64,000 nucleotides of DNA from positions 3,844,001-3,908,000 of the forward strand of contig NZ_AP024525.1 of NCBI RefSeq assembly GCF_020886775.1, given 5' to 3'. Below, piece after piece: positions 34,248 to 42,824 of the stretch. Numbering within the stretch: the first letter of the stretch is position 1; every line of letters starts with the position of its first letter. The notes beneath the pieces were generated by a model. It searched no databases and had not been told where the DNA came from. It saw only the letters and a program-made list of their open reading frames with translations. Position numbers and translations under genes: made by a program. The DNA is from Sinomonas cyclohexanicum. GTDB lineage: Bacteria; Actinomycetota; Actinomycetes; Actinomycetales; Micrococcaceae.

Positions 34248-34317
34248 CGTCTGAAAGTCAGCTCCTGGGGGTCAGCTTCTGAAGGGCGGGTCCTGAGGGT
34301 CAGATCGCGTGGGTCAC
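34248..34317 (+). repeat. Array of five degenerate 14-bp tandem repeats (left)
   Basis: Five consecutive 14-bp units, for example CTCCTGGGGGTCAG at 34262 and GTCCTGAGGGTCAG at 34290. The consensus is near CTYCTGRGGGTCAG. The array lies between gluQ and the flavin monooxygenase and covers the latter's stop codon. A matching array in inverted orientation is at 36735-36790. Confidence 0.8.
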
Positions 34318-35483
34318 GCCTGCATCGTGAACCGCGCCGCCGTGCGGGCGCCGAGGCCCGGCACGCGGTAGAGCGCGCGGAACGCAGCGTTCCGGGCTGC
34401 CATGACCGGCGCCGGGAGGGCCCGGCCGAGGGCCATGTTGAGCCGCGCCTGCCCTGCCGCGAGGCGGGCCGCGGCGAGGCGGTCGCGCTCGGCCACTGCC
34501 CACACCTCGGGCCACGCTGGGTCTGGTCCCCCGGACGGCCCCCGGCGCACGTCTGCGGCGATGAGCGGCACGAAGGCCTCGGCGTCGAGCCACCCGAGGG
34601 TCATGCCCTGGCCGCCGATCGGGCTGACCTCGTGCGCGGCGTCGCCCGCGAGGACCACCCGCCCCACCCGCATGCGCGCGGCGATCCGCTCCGTGACGCT
34701 GAACGCGCTCAGCATCGTGCACGACGCCGGGTCGACCCGCGCTCCCGTCCGCTCGGCGATGAGCTGCGCGAGGTCGCGGGCCGACGGGTCGACCGCCGGC
34801 TCGTCCAAGTGCGCGACCCAGCGCCGCACCCCGCCCGGCAGCGGGAACGACTCGACGATCCCCTCGGATTCGAGGCGCAGCACGGCGAGCGCACCGTCGC
34901 CCGTTGTGTCCGTGAAGTCGCCCATGAGGTACGCGTCCGGCAGCGCGCGCTCGCGCACGGGGACGCCGAGGCTCGAACGCAGCGGCGACCGCGCGCCGTC
35001 GGCCGCCACCACCCAGCGCCCAAACTCGCCGCCGCCCTCGGCACCCTCCCAGCGCACGACGGCGCCGCCCTCCGCCCGCTCGGCCCGCGCCGCGCGCACG
35101 CCCCGGCGCAGGGACCCGGGCGCGAGCTGCTCGAGCCGCGCCGCGAGGGCCTCTTCGGTGCGCCACTGCGCCACGGCGAGCACGGGCGGATCGAAGCACA
35201 GGCGCGCTACATCCTCGGTACGCCCCGACGCGCGGGACCGGGCAACCCCCTCGACAATCCGCACGCCCTCGGCGAGCAGCGTATCGGCGACGCCCGCCCG
35301 CCCCAGGACGCGGAGACCCGGCGGGTGAATGCCGATCGCGCGCGTGTGCCGGGTGCGCCGGGCCCGGGCCTCCAGCACCACGACGTCGACCCCAGCCTGC
35401 GCGAGCAGCACCGCGAAGCACAGGCCGACGGGGCCCGCGCCGACCACCACGACCTCGTGCCCCTCAAGCGGTCCGGGCGCCAC
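34314..35483 (-). CDS. FAD-dependent aromatic monooxygenase
   Basis: A 389-residue PHBH/UbiH-type flavoprotein. It has the Rossmann FAD motif VVVGAGPVGLCFAVLLAQAG (residues 11-30), a central substrate domain with WVVAADGARSPLRSSLG (the DG motif), and the second FAD motif VVLAGDAAHEVSPIGGQGM. It would hydroxylate an aromatic ring using NAD(P)H and oxygen. The GTG start is 9 bp after the stop of the type III PKS gene, matching the SrsA/SrsC pairing for phenolic lipids. The SrsB-type methyltransferase is absent. Confidence 0.87.
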   Translation of the reverse strand: MAPGPLEGHEVVVVGAGPVGLCFAVLLAQAGVDVVVLEARARRTRHTRAIGIHPPGLRVLGRAGVADTLLAEGVRIVEGVARSRASGRTEDVARLCFDPPVLAVAQWRTEEALAARLEQLAPGSLRRGVRAARAERAEGGAVVRWEGAEGGGEFGRWVVAADGARSPLRSSLGVPVRERALPDAYLMGDFTDTTGDGALAVLRLESEGIVESFPLPGGVRRWVAHLDEPAVDPSARDLAQLIAERTGARVDPASCTMLSAFSVTERIAARMRVGRVVLAGDAAHEVSPIGGQGMTLGWLDAEAFVPLIAADVRRGPSGGPDPAWPEVWAVAERDRLAAARLAAGQARLNMALGRALPAPVMAARNAAFRALYRVPGLGARTAARFTMQA

Positions 35484-35492
35484 TCCCCCGCC

Positions 35493-36644
35493 TCAGGGGA
35501 GCACGCGGGTCATGAGGGCCGTCTCGACCGTGAGTCCCGGCCCGAATGCCATGGCGCAGATGCGCTCGGCGCCCGGCCCAGCGCCGTCGTGCGCTTCCGC
35601 CACGGGGAGGCCGAGGATCCGCTCGAGGACGAACATGACCGTCGCGCTGGACATGTTGCCGAACTCGCGCAGGGTGTCGTAGGCGGGGGCGGCCTGCGCG
35701 TCCGTGAGGGCGAGCCGCGCGGCGACCTTGTCCACGATGCTGCGTCCGCCCGGATGGATGGCCCAGTGCTCGATGTCCGCGTGCGGGCGGCCGGCCAGAG
35801 CGGCATCCCGGGCGAGCAGAGGCTCGAGGGCGCCGGTGATGTGGTCGTCGATGATGTGCGGGACGTACGTGCCGAGGACCATCTCGAAGCCGTGGTCGCC
35901 AACATTCCAGGCCATGGTCTCCTCGCCGACGGGGGTGAGAGTGGTTTCGAAGGCGTCGAGGCTCAGGGACGGGCGGGTCACGGGGAGGTCCCTCGCGGTC
36001 ACGATGGCGGCCGCCGCGCCGTCGGCGAAGAGGGACGCGCCCAGGATCGTGTCCGGGTCGTTGGAACTGCGCACGTGCAGCGAGCACAACTCGACAATCG
36101 CAACCAGCACCACGGCGTTCGGGTCGGCGTCGCAGAACGCCTTGGCCATCCGCAGGGCGGGGAAGGCCGCGTAGCAGCCCATGAAGCCGAGGTGGAAGCG
36201 CTGAACCGACGGGTTCAGGCCGAGTTCCCGGACGATCCGGTAGTCCGGCCCGGGGTTGAAGAAGCCCGTACAGGACACGGTCACCACGTGGGTGACGTCC
36301 TCGGCGGCGATGCCGTCGGCGCCCTCGAGCGCGCGGCGAGCGGTCTGGGTGAACAGTGGAGTGCCCTCGCGCGCAAACAGGTCGTTGCGCGTCTTGGTGC
36401 TCGGGGTCAGCAGGGTACCCGTGGAGGAGTCGAAGAAGTCGGGGCTGTGGTCGGGGCGGTCCCACGAGAACTCGGCGACGGCCGAGTAGCGGGTATCGAT
36501 CGCCGCGGCGTCGAAGCACGTCTTGACGAGGCGCTGGCCCAACCGGGTCAGCCCCTCCTGCGCGGCGAACACGTCCCGGGCCTCGGGCTGCTTGAGCACG
36601 GTGGTGGGGACAGAGGTTTCGAGGGACCTCACGAGGACAGCCAT
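35493..36644 (-). CDS. Type III polyketide synthase
   Basis: A 383-residue chalcone-synthase-fold enzyme that extends an acyl-CoA with malonyl-CoA. The triad is Cys157 in GFMGCYAAFPAL, His297 in WAIHPGG and Asn330 in FGNMSSATVMF. The YAAFPAL context resembles alkylresorcylic/alkylpyrone synthases. The ATG at 36644 follows GGGGGAAG; an ATG at 36707 would add 21 residues without family similarity. With the following monooxygenase it should make hydroxylated phenolic lipids, probably for the membrane; the acyl starter is unknown. Confidence 0.92.
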   Translation of the reverse strand: MAVLVRSLETSVPTTVLKQPEARDVFAAQEGLTRLGQRLVKTCFDAAAIDTRYSAVAEFSWDRPDHSPDFFDSSTGTLLTPSTKTRNDLFAREGTPLFTQTARRALEGADGIAAEDVTHVVTVSCTGFFNPGPDYRIVRELGLNPSVQRFHLGFMGCYAAFPALRMAKAFCDADPNAVVLVAIVELCSLHVRSSNDPDTILGASLFADGAAAAIVTARDLPVTRPSLSLDAFETTLTPVGEETMAWNVGDHGFEMVLGTYVPHIIDDHITGALEPLLARDAALAGRPHADIEHWAIHPGGRSIVDKVAARLALTDAQAAPAYDTLREFGNMSSATVMFVLERILGLPVAEAHDGAGPGAERICAMAFGPGLTVETALMTRVLP

Positions 36645-36734
36645 GGGCCATTCTTCCCCCGAAACCGGGTGGCGAATCAAGGGGCGGGGCAGTGCGTTCA
36701 CCATCACTGCCGTGACGGCGCCTCGGCTTCGGAG

Positions 36735-36790
36735 CGGACCCGCGGGAGATGACCTCCAGAAGCTGACTCCCAGGAGATGCCCCCCAGAAG
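36735..36790 (-). repeat. Array of four degenerate 14-bp tandem repeats (right, inverted)
   Basis: Read on the minus strand, four 14-bp units run from 36790 to 36735: CTTCTGGGGGGCAT, CTCCTGGGAGTCAG, CTTCTGGAGGTCAT and a more diverged one. They match the left array at 34248-34317, with 19 of 20 bases identical over one stretch, in opposite orientation. The two arrays bracket the PKS/monooxygenase cassette. Confidence 0.8.
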
Positions 36791-36797
36791 AAGGGGG

Positions 36798-37892
36798 TTA
36801 GAGGATCCCCGCCTTCTCGAGCTGAGCCGCCAGGCCCGCCCCGTCCGGGGCCGAGGCCCAGGGGACGTCCGAGCGGGGGGTGGCCGAGTCGCCGTCGTGC
36901 GTGGTGCCGCCTGAGAACACCGCCTGTCCCGGCGAGAGCTGCCGGATCGCCACGGCGCCGACGGACTCGGGGTGCTCGGCGGCGAACTCGGCGTAGATCG
37001 ACTCGTCATGCTGGCCGTTGTCCCCGATGAGGAGCCAGCGGATGCCCGGGAACTCGGCCGAGAGCCGGGCCAGGTTCTCCTGCTTGTGCTCCCGGCCCGA
37101 GCGGAACCAACGCTCCGGCGTCATGCCCCAGTCCGTCAGCAGCAGCGGCCCGGACGGGTACAGGTTGCGGCCCAGGAAGCGCTGCAGCGTCGGCGCGGCG
37201 TTCCACGGCCCGGTCGAAAGGTATACGACCGGCGCCTCCGGATGCTCCGCCGAGAGCCTATCGAGCAGCACCGACATCCCCGGCGTGGGCGTGCGCGCCC
37301 GCTCGCTCAGCACGAACGTGTTCCACAGCGCGAGGAATGGGCGCGGCAGGGCGGTGACCATGACGGTGTCGTCGATGTCGGACACGATCCCGAACCGCGC
37401 TCCGGGCTCCACGATCCGCACCCGCGCCGTCGACGGCTCGGCACCCTCGGCACTCATCCGCACCTCGTGCCATCCGGGCTCCAGCTCCACGTCCACGAGT
37501 GCGTCCACGACGCCGCCGCCGTCCGCATGGACGACGGCGCGGCTCGCCCCGATCTCGACCGTCACCTCGGCGTGCTGGATCGGCACGGACGTGAAGGACA
37601 CCCAGCCGCGGAAGTTGTTGAACGCATCCGCCGCACCGTGGAGGCCGGGGCGCGAGTACAGGACCCGGCCCAGCACGCGCACCCGCGTCGTGGAGCCGTA
37701 TCCCTGGTACGCGACCACCTGCGCCACGTAGTCGCCGCGCTTGGCCTGCCGGGTCCGGAGGTCGTTCCAGCCCTGCGCGACGCGTTGGGCCACCCGGAAC
37801 AGCGGCTTGAGGCGCGGGGAAGCCGGGCTGCACGTGCCCGCGGTGTCGGGATGCTCAGTGCTCTCGACGGTCCTGAGGTACTGCGCGGTCAT
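36798..37892 (-). CDS. APP1-type phosphatidate phosphatase domain protein
   Basis: A 364-residue protein with a C-terminal APP1 catalytic domain of the HAD type (formerly DUF2183). The nucleophile motif is GIVSDIDDTVMVTALP, with the later STGPWN and GDNGQHDESIYAEFA supplying the other HAD motifs. The N-terminal half (about 50-180) resembles a beta-rich domain common in these bacterial members. It may dephosphorylate phosphatidate or a similar lipid phosphate. The ATG at 37892 is chosen because it starts near the family N-terminus. The right 14-bp repeat array begins 8 bp past its stop. Confidence 0.87.
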   Translation of the reverse strand: MTAQYLRTVESTEHPDTAGTCSPASPRLKPLFRVAQRVAQGWNDLRTRQAKRGDYVAQVVAYQGYGSTTRVRVLGRVLYSRPGLHGAADAFNNFRGWVSFTSVPIQHAEVTVEIGASRAVVHADGGGVVDALVDVELEPGWHEVRMSAEGAEPSTARVRIVEPGARFGIVSDIDDTVMVTALPRPFLALWNTFVLSERARTPTPGMSVLLDRLSAEHPEAPVVYLSTGPWNAAPTLQRFLGRNLYPSGPLLLTDWGMTPERWFRSGREHKQENLARLSAEFPGIRWLLIGDNGQHDESIYAEFAAEHPESVGAVAIRQLSPGQAVFSGGTTHDGDSATPRSDVPWASAPDGAGLAAQLEKAGIL

Positions 37893-37964
37893 GGGACAAC
37901 TCTCCCACGCCGAGAGGGGGCAGATCACATCGGCGGCACAGCCGAGTCACAGGTTGCTGCCACG

Positions 37965-39311
37965 TCAGGCCCTGGCGAGCTCCTCGATGTCCTCGAGGAA
38001 CGCCGCCGCGACCTCGTCGCTCACGGTCGTCTTCGTCTCGCCGATCGCCTCGAGGTAGTCCTCCGTGGTGGGCCCGCGGCGGGCAGGGCTCTCGGCGGAG
38101 CGTCTGGCGGCGGCCGGGGACCCGCCGTCGTGCGCCGTGTCTGTCGCGGCCGCATCCCCGGTGTACACCGCCTTCTCGAGCGCGCGCTGCGACGCGGAAC
38201 GCGCTGCGAACTCGATGTCCGCCGGCGAGAAGCCCTCTGTGCGTGCCACGAGCTCCTCCACGTCGACCTCTGGCAGCACGGCCTCGGGGATGAACCGCTC
38301 CCACATGGACCGGCGGGCCTCGGCGTCCGGGAGCCCGATCGGGATGACGTAGTCGAAGCGGCCGTGCCGCAGGAACGCCGAGTCGAGGGCACGGATGAAG
38401 TTCGTCGCGCACACAAGGAGCCTGCCCGACTGCTCGCGGAACGCGGGGATGATCTTGAGCAGCTCGTTCGTGACGCCCTGGTTGGGGCTCGGCGGGTCGC
38501 CGGCGCGGTGCGAGGCGATCTCCTCGACCTCATCGAGGAACACGACCGCGTGCTCGAGCTCGGCGATCTCCGTGAACGTCCGGCGCAGCGCGCCCGCGAG
38601 GCCCTCCGCGTCCCCGGCCAGGCGGGACGGGAACACCTCCACGAACGGCCACTCGAGCCGCGAGGCAATCGCCTTGGCGAACGTCGTCTTGCCGGTCCCG
38701 GGCGGGCCGAACAGCACGACGGCGCGCGGCGGCACCACCCCGAACTCGTCCGCGAGCTCTGCCTCGGCGAGCGGCAGGACGAGCCGGCGCTCGAGCAGCT
38801 GCTTCTCGCGCTTCATGCCCGCCACCCTGTCCCACAGGTCCCGGGGCAGCACCCGGCCGCCCAGCTGGGCGAGCGGCTCGAGCTCGGTGCGCTGGACCGG
38901 GATCTGGCGTTCGAAGAAGCGCAGGTTCTGCACGTCCTTGAAGCCGCGCGCCGTGAAGGCGTCGACGCGCGTCTCCGTGTCCGGCATGATGGCCGAGAGC
39001 TTCGTGAGGCCCAGGGGCGCCATCCGGTTCTCGAGGGCCGCGAGCAGCGCCGTGCCGATCCCGCGCGAGCGCCACTCCGGCAGGGTCGCCACGAACACGA
39101 TCCACCCCTGCTCATGCGCCGCCCGGCCCACCGCGGCGCCCACCACGTCGTCGCCGTGCAGCGCCACGACGGCCACGTCCTTCTGGCAGCTCGCGAGCAC
39201 CTCGGACAGCGAGTACACCGGCTCGATCCCCGAGTCCGTCATGGCGGTCCACAGGTGCAGGATCCCGTCCAGGTCCGACGGGTGGAAATCCCTGATCCGC
39301 CAAGTGGTCAT
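37965..39311 (-). CDS. GNAT acetyltransferase fused to AAA+ ATPase
   Basis: A 448-residue two-domain protein. Residues 1-135 are a GNAT domain: the acetyl-CoA pyrophosphate loop is in WRSRGIGTALLAALE (80-94), followed by GFKDVQNLRFFER. Residues about 150-400 are an AAA+ module: Walker A GPPGTGKTT (202-210), Walker B AVVFLDEVEE (255-264), sensor-1 asparagine in VCATNF, and FDYVIPIGLPD with the arginine-finger region. The C-terminus has a linker and helical tail. AAGGAG precedes the ATG at 39311. The sequence shows intact ATPase residues; what it acetylates or remodels is unknown. Confidence 0.88.
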   Translation of the reverse strand: MTTWRIRDFHPSDLDGILHLWTAMTDSGIEPVYSLSEVLASCQKDVAVVALHGDDVVGAAVGRAAHEQGWIVFVATLPEWRSRGIGTALLAALENRMAPLGLTKLSAIMPDTETRVDAFTARGFKDVQNLRFFERQIPVQRTELEPLAQLGGRVLPRDLWDRVAGMKREKQLLERRLVLPLAEAELADEFGVVPPRAVVLFGPPGTGKTTFAKAIASRLEWPFVEVFPSRLAGDAEGLAGALRRTFTEIAELEHAVVFLDEVEEIASHRAGDPPSPNQGVTNELLKIIPAFREQSGRLLVCATNFIRALDSAFLRHGRFDYVIPIGLPDAEARRSMWERFIPEAVLPEVDVEELVARTEGFSPADIEFAARSASQRALEKAVYTGDAAATDTAHDGGSPAAARRSAESPARRGPTTEDYLEAIGETKTTVSDEVAAAFLEDIEELARA

Positions 39312-39501
39312 CGGCGTGCTCCTTCGCATCGCGGCGTGCCGCGTTTGGTGTGTGGTGTGCTGCGCCGAGTCTAGCGAGGCGCACGTGGCATGGGCGTTGC
39401 GCGATTCTGCTCAGACTCGGCCGCTTGACCGGCCGGCAGGCGCGAAACGACGGCGTCGCGCGGGCCCGCCCCGCGCGACGGTGAGCAGAACCGCACGGGT
39501 C

Positions 39502-40284
39502 CTACCTCAGCCACGCCCCGACGGCGGTCCCGATGAGCGTGAGGGCACCTCCTGCGGCCCACGCGAGGCGGCGCCCGTGCGCCCGCACCACCGCGGTGTG
39601 CAGCGCGCCGAAGGACATCCTCGTCGCGGAAGGGTCCTCGGCGGGCGCCTGCTGGTGACCCCACGTGGCGGGTTCCGCGGCGACGGCGGCCAGCCGGTCG
39701 GCGTCGTGCGGCTCAAGGGTCTTCGCCTGTTTGGTGAGCCAGCGGCGCAGCTGTCCGTCTGTGACCACGGCCGCACCCTCGGCGAACCGCCGGATCGTCA
39801 CCTTGCGCGGCGCAACGAGCACGACGGCGGCCCGCACCGGAACATCCCGACCCGCCGCGGCGCTGAGGTGCTTCGCGGCACGGGAGGCCTCGTGCGCGGA
39901 ATTGCGCAGGTACCGCTGGTGCTGGCCGTTGACCATGACCACGCTGCCGGCCACCCAGACGTCCTTGCCCGCATGGTTCTTCGTGTTGAGCGTGAAGACG
40001 CCGCCGGGGCCGATCACGAGGTGGTCGATGTCCGCGCCACGCGTGCCCACGGGGATCGAGTGGAGCACGTGCCACTCGGGGCCCAGCTTGGCCAGGGCGC
40101 GGGCCACGCGCATCTCCCCCACCGCGCCGGAGTACCAGCTGCGGGCCTCGGGGGCGAGCGGGTTCGCGCCGAACAGCCGGGCGAGCCCGCGCCGGCGGGG
40201 CGTACCGGACTGGAGCCGCAGCGTCTCAACCATGACGGCCTGACCCGCGACGCGTGACCTCAGCGGGCCGGTCATGAAATCCAC
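39502..40284 (-). CDS. NERD-domain (nuclease-related) membrane protein
   Basis: A protein of about 260 residues with a NERD domain: YSGAVGEMRVARAL, then GTRGADIDHLVIGPGGVF and TLNTKNHAGKDVWV, which carry the D...(N/E)-x-K nuclease-like residues (here TLNTKN, with Asn where Glu is more usual). A C-terminal hydrophobic stretch (LAWAAGGALTLIGTAVGAWL) suggests a membrane anchor with the NERD domain inside. The GTG at 40284 follows AAGGGGA; an ATG at 40275 is possible. Whether it cuts DNA is uncertain because of the residue change. Confidence 0.82.
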   Translation of the reverse strand: MDFMTGPLRSRVAGQAVMVETLRLQSGTPRRRGLARLFGANPLAPEARSWYSGAVGEMRVARALAKLGPEWHVLHSIPVGTRGADIDHLVIGPGGVFTLNTKNHAGKDVWVAGSVVMVNGQHQRYLRNSAHEASRAAKHLSAAAGRDVPVRAAVVLVAPRKVTIRRFAEGAAVVTDGQLRRWLTKQAKTLEPHDADRLAAVAAEPATWGHQQAPAEDPSATRMSFGALHTAVVRAHGRRLAWAAGGALTLIGTAVGAWLR

Positions 40285-40410
40285 GGTGGTCCCCTTCGCC
40301 GTGCCGCCGCGCCCCCATGACGCGGTCCCGGACCAGCGTAGCCCGTCAGGTGAGGCGCCAGACTGCGGCGTCATGTTCAGGCGGCGGCCAGTGTGACCTG
40401 CGAGGATCGG

Positions 40411-40827
40411 CGCATGAGCATTGTGAAGATCAACGCCATCACCGTCCCCGCCGACTCCGGCGACGAGCTCGCCCGCCGCTTCGCCGCCCGCGCCGGCGCC
40501 GTGGACGGCGTCCCGGGGTTCGAGGGCTTCGAGCTGCTGCAGCCCACCGACGGACGCAACGTCTGGCTCGTCGTGACCCGCTGGGCCGATGAGGAGAGCT
40601 TCGAGGCGTGGCGGAACTCGGCCTCATTCGGCCAGGGCCACGGGCGGCATGGCGGGGCCGCGGACGCTGCTGGTGCGGGTGCCGAGGGCGCCGCTGCGGC
40701 GGACGGCGGCACCACGAACCACGGCGCCGCTGCGGCGGACGGCGGCCACTCGCCTGCCGGCGCACAGCGCCCCGTGGGCGTCTCCGCCGAGCTGTGGAGC
40801 TTCACCCCCGCCGATCTGGGCCAGTAG
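40411..40827 (+). CDS. Antibiotic-biosynthesis-monooxygenase-type protein with low-complexity insert
   Basis: A 138-residue ABM-fold protein related to haem-degrading or quinol monooxygenases. Residues 1-75 give the fold (KINAITVPADSGDELARRF, GFEGFELLQPTDG, VVTRWADEESFEAW). A segment of about 48 residues rich in Gly, Ala and His (about 77-122) then interrupts the domain before the last strand (VSAELWSFTPADLG). GAGG precedes the ATG at 40411. The function of the insert is unknown; histidines in it might bind metal or haem. Confidence 0.82.
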   Translation, partial: RMSIVKINAITVPADSGDELARRFAARAGAVDGVPGFEGFELLQPTDGRNVWLVVTRWADEESFEAWRNSASFGQGHGRHGGAADAAGAGAEGAAAADGGTTNHGAAAADGGHSPAGAQRPVGVSAELWSFTPADLGQ

Positions 40828-40869
40828 GGCGCCGCTCCCCGCCCTCACCGCGGCGCGCCCGCAGCGAGG

Positions 40870-40914
40870 CCCGGTGAACACGCGTTTACTTCGAGGGTGA
40901 ACGCGTGTTTACTT
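40870..40914. promoter_or_regulatory. Tandem operators upstream of the MFS/TetR operon
   Basis: GTGAACACGCGTTTACTT (40874-40891) and GTGAACGCGTGTTTACTT (40897-40914) share the form GTGAAC-RCGY-GTTTAC, a near palindrome, 23 bp apart. They lie directly before the MFS start at 40920. Repression by the TetR encoded at the end of the operon is inferred. The preceding CCCGGTGAACAC also occurs twice at 61 kb. Confidence 0.65.
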
Positions 40915-40919
40915 GACAG

Positions 40920-42824
40920 GTGAGAACCCGCCCCTCCTGGCTCCTGACCCTCGTCCTGTCCCTGTCCGGCACACTCGTGGCGCTGCAGCAGACGCTCGTC
41001 GTCCCGCTGCTGCCCGATTTCCCCAAGATCCTGGGCGTCTCCTCCGACGACGCCTCATGGCTCGTGACCGCGACCCTGCTGGTCTCCGCGGTCGCGACGC
41101 CGATCGTGTCCAAGCTCGCAGACATGTTCGGCAAGAAGCTCATGATGCTGGTGTGCCTCGGCGTAATGATCGGCGGGTCCATCGTCGCGGGGATCGGGCT
41201 GGGCTTCGGGTGGGTCGTCGTCGGGCGAGCGCTCCAGGGCTTCTCGACGGCGCTCATCCCCGTGGGCATCAGCATCATGCGGGACGAGCTCCCGCCCAAG
41301 AAGGTGGGCAGCGCCGTCGCCCTCATGAGCGCGACCCTCGGCATCGGCGGCGCTCTTGGGATGCCGCTCGCGGGCGTCATCTTCGACAACCTCGGCTGGC
41401 ACAGCATCTTCTGGATCGCGGCCGCCGCGGGCGCCGCGATGTTCGCCGCGATCGCCGCCTTCATCCCGGAGTCCCGGGTCAAGACGCCCGGACGCTTCGA
41501 CCTGGTCGGCGCTGCGCTCCTCTCCGCGGCACTCACGGCGCTCCTGATCGCCGTGACGAAGGGCGGCTCGTGGGGCTGGGGCAGTCCCGGGGTGTGGGCC
41601 CTGTTCATCGGCGCCGCCGCCCTCCTCGCCGTCTGGTTCCCGTACGAGCTGAGGATCGGCGCCCCCATGGTGGACCTGCGCACGTCCGCCCGCCGCCCGG
41701 TCCTGCTGACCAACCTCGCATCCATCCTCGTGGGGTTCTCCATGTTCGCGAACCTCCTCCTCGCCGCGCAGCAGCTCCAGTTCCCCGCCGCGACCGGCTA
41801 CGGGTTCGGCCTCACGGTCCTCCAAGCCGGCCTCGTCCTGATCCCGTCGGGGCTCGTCATGGCGCTCTTCGCGCCGGTCTCGGGCGTCATGATCAACCGC
41901 CTCGGCGGACGCCTGACCCTGATGATCGGCGCCGCGATCCTCGCCGCGAGCTACGTGGTCCGCGTGTTCTTCTCGAACTCGGTGCTCGAGATCGCGATCG
42001 GAGCGACGATCGTGAGCATCGGCACCGCTATCGCGTACGCGCCCATGCCGACCCTCATCATGGGCTCCGTCCCCGTGACCGAGACCGCGGCGGCCAACGG
42101 ACTCAACACGCTCCTGCGCGCGGTCGGGACCTCCTCCTCGAGCGCGGCGGTGGCCGCGTTCCTCGCCAACGTCACGATGGAGGTCGGCGGGGTCAGACTC
42201 CCCGCGGTCGAGGCGTTCCACGGCGTGTACTGGATGGCCTGCATCGCCGCCCTCGGCTCGATCTGCCTCGTGTGGTTCGTCCCCAAGCCGGCCCCAGCGG
42301 CAACCCACGCCGCCCGCGAAGGAGGGGACGTCGTCGTGCGCGGCATGCTCCGCACCGGCGCGGAGGCCCCCGCGAGCCGCGGCCTCGTCTCCATCCTGAC
42401 CCTCGACGGCGAGCCGATGGACTGGGCGCGCGTCGACACGGACGGGGCGTTCTCGGTCGCGGTGCCCGCCGCGGGCACCTACCTCGCCGTCGCGACGGCG
42501 CCGGGGTGGGCGCCGTCGGCGCAGGTGATCCGGCTGGAGCCTGAGGTCGCGCACGAGCTGTCGCTCGGCGAGGAGCAGGCGCTCCACGGGGTGGTGCACG
42601 ACGCCGGGGGCTCGCCCGTACGCGGCGCCGTCCTGTCCGTGGTGGGCTGGGACGGGGTCTTCGAGGGCACGGCCCACACGGACGACGACGGCGCCTACCG
42701 GCTCAGGCTCCCGCCCGCGGGACGGTACGTCGTGAGCCTCCTCGACCCCACGACAGAGCAGGCCCAGGCCCGCAAGGTCAACGTCGAGACCCGGTCCCAG
42801 CAGCTCGACTGGGTGACGGCGTGA
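40920..42824 (+). CDS. DHA2-type MFS transporter fused to two carboxypeptidase-regulatory-like domains
   Basis: A 634-residue protein. Residues 1-455 are a 14-helix MFS exporter with the DHA2 features (QQTLVVPLLPDFPKILG, KLADMFGKKLMML, GALGMPLAGVIFDNLGW). Residues about 465-634 contain two transthyretin-like beta-sandwich repeats: RGLVSILTLDGEPMDW with DTDGAFSVAVPAAGTY, then GVVHDAGGSPVRGAVLS with DDDGAYRLRLPPAGRY. Such soluble domains on an MFS carrier are unusual and could bind ligand or partner. The GTG start has no ribosome site, fitting a leaderless mRNA. It overlaps the TetR gene by four bases. Confidence 0.87.
   Translation: MRTRPSWLLTLVLSLSGTLVALQQTLVVPLLPDFPKILGVSSDDASWLVTATLLVSAVATPIVSKLADMFGKKLMMLVCLGVMIGGSIVAGIGLGFGWVVVGRALQGFSTALIPVGISIMRDELPPKKVGSAVALMSATLGIGGALGMPLAGVIFDNLGWHSIFWIAAAAGAAMFAAIAAFIPESRVKTPGRFDLVGAALLSAALTALLIAVTKGGSWGWGSPGVWALFIGAAALLAVWFPYELRIGAPMVDLRTSARRPVLLTNLASILVGFSMFANLLLAAQQLQFPAATGYGFGLTVLQAGLVLIPSGLVMALFAPVSGVMINRLGGRLTLMIGAAILAASYVVRVFFSNSVLEIAIGATIVSIGTAIAYAPMPTLIMGSVPVTETAAANGLNTLLRAVGTSSSSAAVAAFLANVTMEVGGVRLPAVEAFHGVYWMACIAALGSICLVWFVPKPAPAATHAAREGGDVVVRGMLRTGAEAPASRGLVSILTLDGEPMDWARVDTDGAFSVAVPAAGTYLAVATAPGWAPSAQVIRLEPEVAHELSLGEEQALHGVVHDAGGSPVRGAVLSVVGWDGVFEGTAHTDDDGAYRLRLPPAGRYVVSLLDPTTEQAQARKVNVETRSQQLDWVTA

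Noticed and set aside
36645-36707. An extended start for the type III PKS at 36707
   Set aside because: The 21 extra residues are not family-like and the ATG at 36644 has a good ribosome site.
40913-40918. TTGACA as a -35 element for the MFS gene
   Set aside because: Transcription would begin inside the gene, and no -10 lies about 17 bp downstream; the sequence is part of the operator repeat edge.
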